Assembly: GCA_950022655.1 (NCBI GenBank) | Contig: OX465584.1 | Span: 26,323,469 to 26,387,468 of the forward strand | Length of the DNA: 64,000 nucleotides | Source of the DNA: Alentia gelatinosa | Taxonomy: Eukaryota; Annelida; Polychaeta; Phyllodocida; Polynoidae | Reading direction: 5' to 3' | Shown: positions 11,390 through 20,787 of the stretch, piece by piece | Layout: each line of letters opens with the position of its first letter | Numbering within the stretch: the stretch's first letter is position 1 | Notes under the pieces: model-generated | The model's input: only the letters and a program-made list of their open reading frames with translations | Told to the model about the DNA's origin: nothing | Database searches by the model: none | Program-made: the position numbers and the translations under genes

Positions 11390-11790
11390 CTAGATATTTT
11401 CTTCGACTGTTATCTAGTTCTTTACAGTGAAGCATGAGATGCTCCACTGTTAGAGGTCTATTTGGTCCATAGAGTATTCATACATCATGGAACCGTCCAT
11501 GATGTATAAATAGTCCTTAGGGTATTCACATAAGGGAAAGTAGCTGTTAATCTCTCCTCCTTGAGTGGTAGTATGTTCACTCTTCGATAGAGGATGCACA
11601 GTATCAGTCTCTGCTGTGTGGTGGTTTGGGAGAATCTGTGCACGTAAGTGCCACGTGTCCATCTGGATTTCATAACTTGTTTTGTATAAAAAGGTGTGTT
11701 CGCTGCAGGTGACATGTCGATTGCTCTGTTATTTCTGAGAAAGTTTAACCCTTGGGGCCTCAAATTGGTTGTGTTTTTCCCGGAACTTCA
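11390..11790 (-). mobile_element. 3' fragment of a LINE-like element
   Basis: Minus-strand frames read TTTQQRLILCILYRRVNILP and, in another frame, NRPLTVEHLMLHCKELDNSR. TVEHxxxxC is typical of the C-terminal region of Jockey/R1/I-type LINE ORF2 proteins. The reading frame is broken. No RT core is seen nearby. The evidence is one motif. Confidence 0.45.
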
Positions 11791-12631
11791 CAGTGGTTGA
11801 TCAACTTCAGTTGACAGTATCCAGTTCCCTCGGACGTTACTTGGCACTTCGGTGCATAAGGCACTGTGATTGACTGTGATCTAGAGTGAAAGCTTCGACT
11901 CCTCTAGTTTTACTAAGAGCATTTAATAAAGATTCCTTTATTATATTGCCTGTGTTTGGTTTTGTGTGATTAGGGGTCACAGTCTACCTTCTTCATTCAG
12001 AAAGACAAACCGACCCATGAGATAGCATATAGGGTAGCATACCAATCGCTGGAGTATCATACGGTCACCTGAAGGTTAGGTTGTTACCCGAAACCAGAGA
12101 CCACTACATACATGTAATCAATATTAAAGTCACCATGCAGCTGCTCCATCGGTGTTCCGATACAGTTCACGATTCCCAGAGCTCACTAATTAGATTACAG
12201 ATATCATATCTTCCACAATTTAATTCATGTGGCTGTATTTTAAAAGAAGGTAGGGTATTGATGATTATCACATTGTTCCAGGGTCCGGAATTATTGTGCT
12301 GAGAATCGATTACATCCCTGATCGTGAAGGGTTCATGGTGCATGATGTGTTCGTGTATATCTTTTTTCCATTTGTCATCTATTTCTAATCACCATTATAT
12401 GTGATTTAAGGTAAATGGAAAATTAGATAAAAGGGTTAATTCTATCTAAATCTTCATATTCCTAGAGTACTAGTTTAATTCTTTTCCCTATAGCATATCA
12501 CTTATGTAATGTCAAGTGGTCTCAATTAGGGGAGGGTGGATACTAATATTCCAACCATCAGAATTTGTGTCACAGTAACATCAACTATTGTAATAGCAAG
12601 ATGGTGCCTGTGGAAGTCTCTAGAAATACTA
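11791..12631. other. no gene recognised
   Basis: AT-rich. If the VAMP-like gene has a third exon it should lie here or further left on the minus strand; I could not identify it. Confidence 0.45.
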
Positions 12632-12783
12632 TCAATGATACTCACTGAGAGAAGTGATAGCCACGCCAAGAAGCACGATGATAACAATAATCACACAGCT
12701 CATCTTCTTATCCTTAAGCCACATCAGAAACTTGACTTTTTTGCTCGTTTCCTCAAACTGCTCGGCGTGGAACATCAGGTTAT
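12632..12783 (-). CDS. VAMP-like gene, coding exon 2
   Basis: It encodes the second half of the SNARE motif (NLMFHAEQFEETSKKV) and the membrane anchor. Read through, it stops at 12632-12634 after SEYH. If the GTGAGT at 12645-12640 is used as a donor, the exon ends at 12646. Confidence 0.82.
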
Positions 12784-13597
12784 CTAATAAGAGTGAGGCA
12801 TTAATTAGGTTGATCAGACGAATCAGGTAAAAGCAAGTGCCATTCCCGTGCCGAGAAAAGCACATCTTGAGCCGACAATGGCATTTATTGCACAGAATCC
12901 GCTATACTAATAATCTACCATACTATTTCCAGTCATTAATCCAATTAAACCTCCGGATCCTCGACAAAAGAATACTGCAAATGCTAAGTAAGTAATAACA
13001 CAATACAATACAGACAATACACAGTGCACACCTTACCTAAGCCAGTATAGATTGTGGGTGAGTGGTCTACACATTGGCAGGAATTTACATAGCCACACAC
13101 ACACATACACCAGTGTGTGGGTGTTTGGTATTAACATCACACTATACCAAATAAGGCACATTCTAAACCATAACTGCCATCCAGCCCAATATGGTGCCAT
13201 ACCTTCTACTGTTTTCTATATACTTGAATTCCTCAAATTCAATCTTAATTTGACTAGATTTTCCGCCATAGTTCTTGAACTACTTGACAGATCTTAAAAA
13301 ATTCAAGTATCTTTGTAATCCTCTCTAATCTTATCTTTTGCATATATATTATTCTAATTATAGGTATGAAATTCAATTTTTCATTCTCGTAGCTACCTAC
13401 CCACAGACGAAACAAACCCGCTGCTGACTAATCCACCGCAAAATATGGGTCTCACCTGCAAGATCCTCAAGGTGTGATATGTTAGCATCCCGCTGTAACA
13501 CTGTGTCCATATTGAGATGCATGATCTGCTTGACCTCATCAAACTCCTCCTGCACATTTTCAAGCGTTTTGTACCGTCCAATCTTTGTGCGTGGCAT
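12632..13597 (-). CDS. VAMP-like R-SNARE (VAMP8/VAMP4 type), two-exon model
   Basis: The exons are 13597-13456 and 12783-12632 on the minus strand, joined across a 672-bp intron (donor G|GTGAGA, acceptor TTATTAG|AT). The splice restores a phase-1 codon (G|AT, Asp48). The product is about 97 residues. A short N-terminus leads into one R-SNARE motif (about residues 11-68), with zero-layer arginine in DTVLQRDANI (Arg36). The spacing from Arg36 to Phe57 in AEQFEETSKKV is exactly that of VAMPs. A basic juxtamembrane stretch (KDKKM) and a hydrophobic anchor CVIIVIIVLLGVAI (77-90) follow. Vesicle R-SNAREs of this class pair with Q-SNAREs to drive endosomal or secretory fusion. The anchor is short for the family, and CTCA|GTGAGT at 12645 looks like a strong splice donor, so the true C-terminus may lie in an unseen third exon. 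VAMP family is sure; the orthologue is not. Confidence 0.85.
13456..13597 (-). CDS. VAMP-like gene, coding exon 1
   Basis: It encodes residues 1-47, from MPRTKIGRYK to ISHLEDLA plus the first base of codon 48. It contains the first half of the SNARE motif and the zero-layer Arg36. The donor is GCAG|GTGAGA. Confidence 0.85.
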
Positions 13598-15224
13598 TTT
13601 GCTGTCGGACGAACCATATCTGTTAATGTAATCATCATGGAAATTAGTGTCCGCGAAGGGACATGGCCTTGTGTTATTCCTAAAAATTTATAAAAATTTC
13701 AGATATTGTAGGATCCAAATAGGGACATCTCCCCGTTCGATTTCTTTTTCCTGTGAATTTGAGGGGAATGATATCAAAACCATGTCCAACGTCGATACCG
13801 ACAACACTTCCCGCACTAAATATAGCAGCTTAGTGAATCAAAACACTGACCTTTCTGTTTGACGATCATAAAATCAATCAGAATATGAGATAAAGGGCAA
13901 TTAAAGCCCGGAACGTCCGTTCACTAATGAACGCCATAATACCATATAATTATGATTAGGTGTGTTAAATATAAATGTTAGAAATGAAGTTGTACACCTA
14001 GGTATATATGTATAGGTGGTGTCACAAGCGCTGCAACAATTGCATCGCACCAGTGGGGCATATCCTTGGATTTTCTTGCAATTCGTCGCAGTTGGTGCAA
14101 TATAAAACACCGCCGATAGGTAATAAAACGTCTGCGATAATTGCATCGCACCAATGGGGCCGGGCCTAAAAGGACGGGTGCCTGCGACTGATCTACCCCC
14201 GTGAAGACGGGTGCTGGTTCAGTGGTTGCATGTTGTCCCGCTAGGGGAAGAACACATAATCATTGAAAATCATAATTTTAGTCTGTAATCACGTGCACGA
14301 ATGGATGGGCACACTAACCTGAGTATGTGCATTTGTTTCCAGCGGCTGTTCACAACATCTAATACATCATAGTTTGTGGTGCTCTATGAATTTCTTACAG
14401 AAAAGAGCAGTCCGGGTAATCTTTCCTCCAGTGAAGGCTATCTCTGAAGCAGCTGAATACGGTATTTATCTTCAAAATTGCTACATCGTTAAAGCATGTG
14501 TCTAAAGGTTGTGTTTTGGCCAGGTTGTGGATCGCAAATCAAGATAACCAAGGTTATCGTTGTTTACAGAGGCCCTATGTGTGACTTAGAGATAGGTCAA
14601 AAGTGGCGCCAATTGGCAGGCAGATAACATGTAACATGTAAACAAACCGCTCGAAGCGCCCCACCTCGTCCAACTACAGAATTAAAATGGTGATCTGAGG
14701 ATTTCGGTCGGTAAGTGTATATTTCATCTCTTCTTGATGTTTGTGGTAGCGGTTGATGTTGTATATGCCTCAGAGCAAGTTTTATAGTATTTACTTAAGA
14801 GATATGCTGTACATATACTCAATCTAAGCAATGCTATAATGTTCTAAGTGTCTTACGGAGTAAAGTTTCTGACAGCGAGCGATAATAGGGGGTAATAGTA
14901 CTAATACTAAGATAGACTAGGCCAGAAGGTGGTGAGGACTTAAAAAAATACTGTGGTTAGCGGTAGCGGAAAATACTGGAGTGATAAAGCCTACAACTGC
15001 AACATTTCCAGGGACCCTTGTAACTGGTAATTGTAACTGTTTTTATCAATACTCAAAACAAGCCTTGAGGTCGATGGTGGTACGGAGATCAGACGAGATC
15101 TAGCCTTGTTAACACTCCACGTTGTCATGTGTCACTCACAAGGTGGGCGGGGCAGACTATTCGTCTCTGTTGACAGTCTTAGCCCCTGGACGTGTAAACT
15201 TACATGTTATACTATTCATGAAAT
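13598..15224. other. upstream of the VAMP-like gene, mostly featureless
   Basis: The only structure noted is a direct repeat: AATTGCATCGCACCA-TGGGGC occurs at about 14038-14060 and 14138-14160. No exon is recognised. The promoter of the VAMP-like gene should lie in the left part, but no clear motif was found. Confidence 0.4.
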
Positions 15225-15277
15225 AAGGGTCATCCATAAATAATGCCATTCGGCATGGGGGGGGGGGGGGGGGGGTC
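15225..15277. mobile_element. partial GGGGCCATCC-type element with poly-G
   Basis: AAGGGTCATCCATAAATAA resembles the tips of the elements at 20960, 48257 and 54545. It is followed by a run of 19 G (15257-15275). Confidence 0.45.
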
Positions 15278-15589
15278 TCTATAACCAAGAATGACAAGTA
15301 GGGGAGGTGGTGCAAGACGTCATGTTTGGAAAAAACATAAAACATAAAACATGATAAAGAAGAGAGGAAATAGGATTAACAAGGGAAGGAAATTGGCAGC
15401 TGTGATGAAATCCAGTATAATGGGCATTGGGCTATCAGTGTAGAGCTAATTCAGGCATGGAAATGTGAAATTTGAAAATAGAAAAATCCAGAAAAATCAG
15501 CCGGAGGTTTGGGATCTACTATAGGCCAGGAAGGCATATTATTACATACCTATAGCCGAACGTCAGTTTAATACTACCCGCTCACAGGG

Positions 15590-16145
15590 GGTGTAGTATA
15601 TCGCGACTACGGCCCACTATGGTGCACTTCGTCGTACTGCAAGATTCTAACGTGTATGTAGCTGACTCGCCGCAACGCGCTAGGCGTGCGTATTCGACGT
15701 CATCGCAACCAAAAACAACATGGCGAACGTCATCGAATCGCGACTTTAAACTCGCGATACAGGCCCCCAGCAACAATTACAAGTTCCTAATGACCAATCG
15801 TCGAGGCAGCCAACGTACGGCTCTCACCTGACACCGTTTAAATTGCTTAAATATGCGAAATCCATCGATAATAACAACACGCCGTTCGACTTGGAGCGCA
15901 ACGGGCGACGCACAGACAAGTTTACGCTGATTCCCGGGCGGTTCTCCTACCCCTCTCCAATCGCATTCTCTGTTAACTGCACGCTTACTGAATAACAACC
16001 AAACATCCATTCGGCGAGTGACGGTATTATCGCGCATGCGCACCGCGCACATCCTGCGCAACTTCCGGTTCGTAGCAGACAGTGTCAACATGAAGCGATT
16101 GTCACTCGACAACGCGATAAATGGCGTCTTTCTGATCGAATAAAG
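15590..16145 (+). promoter_or_regulatory. CpG-rich candidate promoter and non-coding first exon of the ASB-like gene
   Basis: This is the densest CpG stretch in the left half of the window. It contains CGCGCATGCGCA (16031-16042), a perfect NRF1-type site, and ACTTCCGG (16061-16068), an ETS/GABP-type site. Both are common in animal CpG promoters. The region ends in a good splice donor, AAAG|GTATGT (16145/16146). A matching acceptor (TTTTATCTTTTCATAAATACAG) ends at 19794, 150 bases before the ASB-like start codon. The predicted 5' exon contains a 17-codon upstream ORF (ATG 16090 to TAA 16143). Assignment to the ASB-like gene is inference from orientation and splice signals. Confidence 0.5.
16031..16042. 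promoter_or_regulatory. NRF1-type motif
   Basis: CGCGCATGCGCA fits the YGCGCAYGCGCR consensus of NRF1 exactly. An ETS-type ACTTCCGG follows 19 bp later. Confidence 0.55.
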
Positions 16146-16158
16146 GTATGTAATAATA

Positions 16159-16308
16159 AGAAAACGCCCTGACTGTGGCCAGAACTATGTCTTAGTTCTC
16201 GGTCACCTATCGCCGACGTTTGCCCCTCCGCCTGCGGCGTCGGGGCAAACGTCGGCGATAGGTGACCTCGAACTAAGACATAGTTCGGCCACAGTCAGGG
16301 CGTTTTCT
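16159..16308. repeat. 150-bp CpG-rich hairpin
   Basis: The left arm begins AGAAAACGCCCTGACTGTGG and its complement ends at 16308. The arms run through CTATGTCTTAGTTC and GGTCACCTATCGCCGACG to a loop around CCGCCTGCGGCGTCG. Pairing is almost perfect over some 65 bp per arm. It begins 13 bases after the predicted donor at 16145/16146, so it would lie in intron 1 of the ASB-like transcript. Confidence 0.88.
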
Positions 16309-17003
16309 CCTAATAGGGACTATGGTGGGATCCGGATTCAGGCAGTGTTTCCCTAAAAATATCTTCTTGGTCGACTTTTGCTGCGTATCTAGTTAGTTTA
16401 AGGATGCATTTGTTTGTAAATAATAACTTTAGTAAAAACACTCTCTGAAATAACAATACAAAAATATTGCATCATTTCCAACCAAGCCTTTCTTCTCCAT
16501 TTTATGCCTATCGTGACAGTGCCTTGACATATGGCAAATAACACAAAAAGGTGCTTTTTGCTACTTTTCTATTTTGAATACAAAACAGTCCATTTTTACT
16601 TCTACTATGAGTACAAAAAAAGTAAAGGTATCAAAATGATTCTCAGAGAAATCTCTACTTGAATAACCTGGGTTTTTGCTTCCATATGGAATTCTATGGA
16701 ATCTTCCTTCATATTCTGGAAGTCAAACATTTTGCCTAACTTTTAACATGATTTCGAAGTAAATACGTCAAAAACGAAAACATATATACATTATCTCAAT
16801 AAATTCAGAATATTTATGACAATAAAATCCATAATCCCTGGTTTGATATGGTTTGATATGGTTAAATCTGTATCTTCTTTACAGCCTAAGTTATGAAAAT
16901 CTTTGTAGATCAAGTTAAAAATAACTAGTTTTCAGTCCCCAATGTGGTTGCGCAGCCTTTAGTCATACATTGTTCAACGCTATCACTCCCCGCAGATGTT
17001 GTA
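16309..17003. other. no feature recognised, presumed intron 1 of the ASB-like gene
   Basis: AT-rich. A short tandem duplication GGTTTGATAT occurs near 16840-16860. Confidence 0.45.
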
Positions 17004-17376
17004 CTTAAGGACATAGGCAAACTTTGAGATTTTTCATTTTTATTAAACCCTTCTTTGAATCCCTGAATGGGGCAGCTTCTCAATCAACCATCCACCATTT
17101 TGAATCCTCTCTCAAGTCTGAGTTTGAAAATTGAACTGGTTGCCTAGTCTATGAGGCCCCCGGGAAGACTCCAATATTGCAGGCGTTTGTGGTGACTTGC
17201 TCTCCATTCATGGAGAGAAATAGGTAATATGAACAGTATCAGCCTTTTGATTTAACCTTTTTGATTGAATTTACATAATACAGACAGGTATCTATTGTTT
17301 GGCATACATTTTGATGTGCCTGGACTGTGTTTGAAAGGAGAAACTATCAGTCTCAAAGTTTGCCTATGACCTCAAG
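17004..17376. mobile_element. MITE with 26-bp TIRs
   Basis: The left end CTTAAGGACATAGGCAAACT (17004-17029 in full) is matched by the right end TTTGCCTATGACCTCAAG (17351-17376 in full) with two or so mismatches. The total is 373 bp and no coding sequence is seen. Confidence 0.75.
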
Positions 17377-17734
17377 TCTGACTCTAGTGAGGTAAAGATA
17401 CTGAGTTGCACCATGTCTGACTAGTGTTTACCAACGGGGACCTTGGACAATACTCCTGGTGAAGGCTCGAGGCTCTCAGTAGCTCCTGTATTTTGAGATA
17501 TTCTAAGTGAAATCTTGTTCTCAGCTGAGAGCTAAGTGGTAATATTGCTCACCTCTTTTCATGTTTTCTCTCTGAACCTTAACCCCAACCACACGAACTT
17601 ATTTCCCACCCAAACCATTTGTTCTCCCTCAGATTTATATTTATTTCACAAATGACCCATGAGATGTAAACATCCAGGAAAATCCCATGTCTTTTAATTG
17701 AGATGAGTCTTGTATGTACAGTGAAGTAAATACC

Positions 17735-18031
17735 TTTATCTCACCCCGGTATTTTTCTCCATAGGCTTAACATTAGGAACTCGTACTCCACGGCCGTGAG
17801 GTTCGTGTAACCAATACTCAATGGCTAATTGGGTGATTCATTTTATCAATAATTAATGTTATACAGGGTGAGATAAAATCAGAAACCCACTCGATGAAAA
17901 TAATTTGGTCTGTACTCCACCTCGTTTGACCACAGAGTAATTCACTCAGCTTTGCTTTGTGAATTACTCTGCAATCAAACTAGGTGGAGTACGGACCAAA
18001 CTATTTTCATCTCGTGGGTTTCCATCTAAAT
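17735..18031. mobile_element. composite element: TTTATCTCACCCC unit plus hairpin
   Basis: TTTATCTCACCCC (17735-17747) pairs with GGGTGAGATAAA (17866-17877). Inside is CCATAGGCTTAACATTAGGAA. Joined directly is a 155-bp hairpin (17877-18031) with arms CAGAAACCCACTCGATGAAA and GGTCCGTACTCCACCT around CAGCTTTGCTTTGTGA. The same two-part order occurs at 27781-28074. Confidence 0.78.
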
Positions 18032-18251
18032 CTACTATATAGTATATAATTGGTATGGGTAAGGCGCTGTGCCTGCCCACCCACCGACTGCCTAGTCACT
18101 AACCTCACTCTCTACCAGTCTGCCTGACCATCCTGCTTATTCAACAACATGTCCACATACCAATTTACTTGCCTACCCAGACTGCCCACCCACTAGCTGC
18201 CTGCTTACTAACCTGCTTTCAACCTGCCTACCTTCCAACATACACCACTGA

Positions 18252-18823
18252 CACTCTCCTTCCAGATCTTTCGCTGTGCTAGCAACTTGCTAATCTTTGC
18301 TTCAACCCAGTGATATCATATGTTGGGTTCCTGGGTATCCGCTAAGGACAGGGGGAACCAGCTAACATTTCAGATTCAAAACAGAGCAATTGTCAAAAGT
18401 TATGAAACTAAAAAAACTCATATATTATGAGTTGTGAAATATAGGAATTGTTAAATGAGCTTAATAGATAATCCAGCTGTTTCCTCTTTAGCTTTATACC
18501 ACTTTATAGTATGAATTCACAGTTGATTAGACTACCCCCTCGAATGAGCACATGTGTCATGTTGACAAACCAAACCTGCAAGACATGAGGTGTTTCCCAT
18601 CGAATAAAGTGTTCCCTAACACTATGTCTGTTTTGACATAACAAATAACAGAAATGAGTGTATATCATTTGCCATATAAATATGTTCATCTCTATATAAA
18701 CAATTAGAGCCAAAAATACTCCCCAAAGCACTAAGAACTTGGGATATTTGAAAAACTGACAGGTTGGTGCAGAGATACAAGCGACCTCATGAAGTAGGGC
18801 GCATGATCTATGCTAGGAGAGTG
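18252..18823. mobile_element. CACTCTCCT-terminus DNA element, longest copy
   Basis: The left end is CACTCTCCTTCCAGATC. The right end, reversed, is CACTCTCCTAGCATAGATC. Length 572 bp. The interior from about 18325 is shared with 45719-46184 and, inverted, with 46908-47090 (words such as CATATAAATATGTTCATCTC and TACTCCCC). No transposase is seen, so it is non-autonomous. Confidence 0.78.
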
Positions 18824-18829
18824 GCCCAT

Positions 18830-19310
18830 CTACCCCCCTGCATACACAATTACCTGCCCACCCACCAACCCCAATGCCAGCCCATCAACCTGCCCAACTA
18901 TTAACCTTCCTGGATTGCAACAACAACAATTTGACCTCCCATCCACCAACCCACCTACCAATATGCTCACCCACCAATGAGCCTGCCAATCCACCAGCCA
19001 ACCAACCAACCAGCCAGCCTGCCCACCCATCAAGCTGCCTGTTATTGGCCTGCCTGTCTGAGGCCAATTTGTCAGTGGCTCAATTCCCTGGCAATGGCTG
19101 AACTGTCAGCGGCCAATGCACCATTGGACCGCCTGTCATTGGCCTGCCTTTCAGTTACCGGCCTGTCAGTGGCCTATTTGCCAATGGATTAACCATCAAT
19201 AGTCTGCAAGACTGAAGGCTGTCTGCCGGTATAGTCATTCCTATCAGAAGACGCCCTGACAATGTCACCTGTCAGACGACTGCCTGATAGAAGCCTGCCT
19301 GTTGGAAGTG
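18830..19310. repeat. CCTGCC/CCAACC-rich simple repeat region
   Basis: Degenerate tandem words CCCACCCACCAAC and then GCCTGCCTGTCAGTGGC-like units. Related units occur at 57600-57950. The short open frames here are products of the repeat composition. Confidence 0.7.
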
Positions 19311-19370
19311 TGTTCAAACTATCATCACATCGAGTCACGTCCTAATTTGATTACAGGTTAATAACAATAC

Positions 19371-19485
19371 GAGACGAAACGTTGCAACCAAGTATCTAAT
19401 TTGCCCCCCCCCCTATTTCGATGTACAACAACCCCCAATAAATTGTTCAACTTTAAAGATCGACTCGTCTGGTTTTTTGTGGATT
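19371..19485 (+). repeat. copy of the 4214-4320 repeat
   Basis: Shares GAGACGAAACGTTGCAA, CCCCCCTATTTCGATGTAC, ACCCCCAATAAATTGTTC and TCGTCTGGTTTTTTGTGG with 4214-4320. Confidence 0.7.
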
Positions 19486-19944
19486 TACCTTCGAGTTAAT
19501 AACAATAATTCAGACATCAACACCAGTTATGCGTCATAATGTTATTCTTTTATCTTTGTTTATTCTAGAGAAGGCTTCAAATAACTGCTATTGCTAACAC
19601 AACCTATCATTATCTATTTTCCTGGTTAATTTGATGTGGTGTCGGCCGCAGTTATAAGGCTTTTGCCTCATAAGTGCAAAATTGTTTGTTCAATTACTAG
19701 TCAGGATTCAAGTTTTGCAATTTCTCATGATTATAGCATATTTTCACTAAACATTAGATTCCGTCTAAATCTTTTTATCTTTTCATAAATACAGATGTCG
19801 GCGGTATGGGGAGGTTCACATATCACTCTCCCTCATCTAAATTACTGACAGAGCAACCCAGAAACATGCCACAAAGAAAACAAAGCCCTGAGGGGCTACC
19901 AGGCGAGCAACTCGAGGTTATCCAGACTCAGTGAAGATGTTTTC

Positions 19945-20787
19945 ATGGCTGACGGAGGCAGAATGGACCTTGACACAACAGGGGCTCATTCCCCTCCCGA
20001 TTCCACTAACATGTGCCTGCTGCAAGCTGTCATGGATGGCCAGATCGAGAGCGTACGTCAACTTCTCATAGAAGATGGAGACCCAAACATCTACTCGCCC
20101 TCAGAGGACCCATTGCTGCTTGTGGCGATGAAACAAGGCCACGACGACATTGTACTGCTTCTGGTCAACAATGGAGCTGTTGTCAACCAGTATGATTCCA
20201 ATGGCAAGGTTCTGCTGCACTACCTTGCAAGCACTGCCAAGACATCCCTCACTCGGCTTCTCATCGAGGCAGGAGGAGATGTGAACATCAGAGACTCTGA
20301 AGATAAAACTCCGTTACATTACGCAGCAGCAATGAACCAATTAGAAGCCATGCAGGTTTTATTGGACCATGGTGCCCAGCCGGACCTGCCCGAGATCCAC
20401 CAGATGACTCCGCTAATTGTAGCTGCCAAGCATGGCAGCGTGGATGTCTGTGAGCTACTCATTAGCCGAGGAGCAGATGTCAACCACAAAGATGGCACTT
20501 ACTTCACTCCAATACACTATGCCTGCCGAGGAGGCTCCCTCCCCATCGTCAAGCTTTTACTCAACAACAGAGCGACTCTCAGCCAGGCCAATGCTGGCGA
20601 GAGCGAACTCATGCTGGCCACTGAAGTCGGGGCTTTTGATGTCATTAAGCATCTCATTGTCAACAGAGCAGATGTCAACCAGGTGAATCGTAAAGCGATG
20701 TCTGCACTCCACTATGCAGCTAAGTCTGGTTGCATCGCCAACGCAAACTTGTTGTTAGGCGCAACTGGAATTCTCGTTAACATACAG
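19945..20787 (+). CDS. ASB-like gene, coding exon 1
   Basis: Residues 1-281, from [10 protein letters not shown]. It encodes ankyrin repeats 1-8 in a single large exon. The donor is CAG|GTAAAA. The reading frame is open with strong coding bias. Confidence 0.92.

Noticed and set aside
15777..16112. 111-codon open frame on the minus strand
   Set aside because: It lies in a CpG-rich promoter-like stretch where stops are rare. The protein is Arg-rich and low in information, with no motif.
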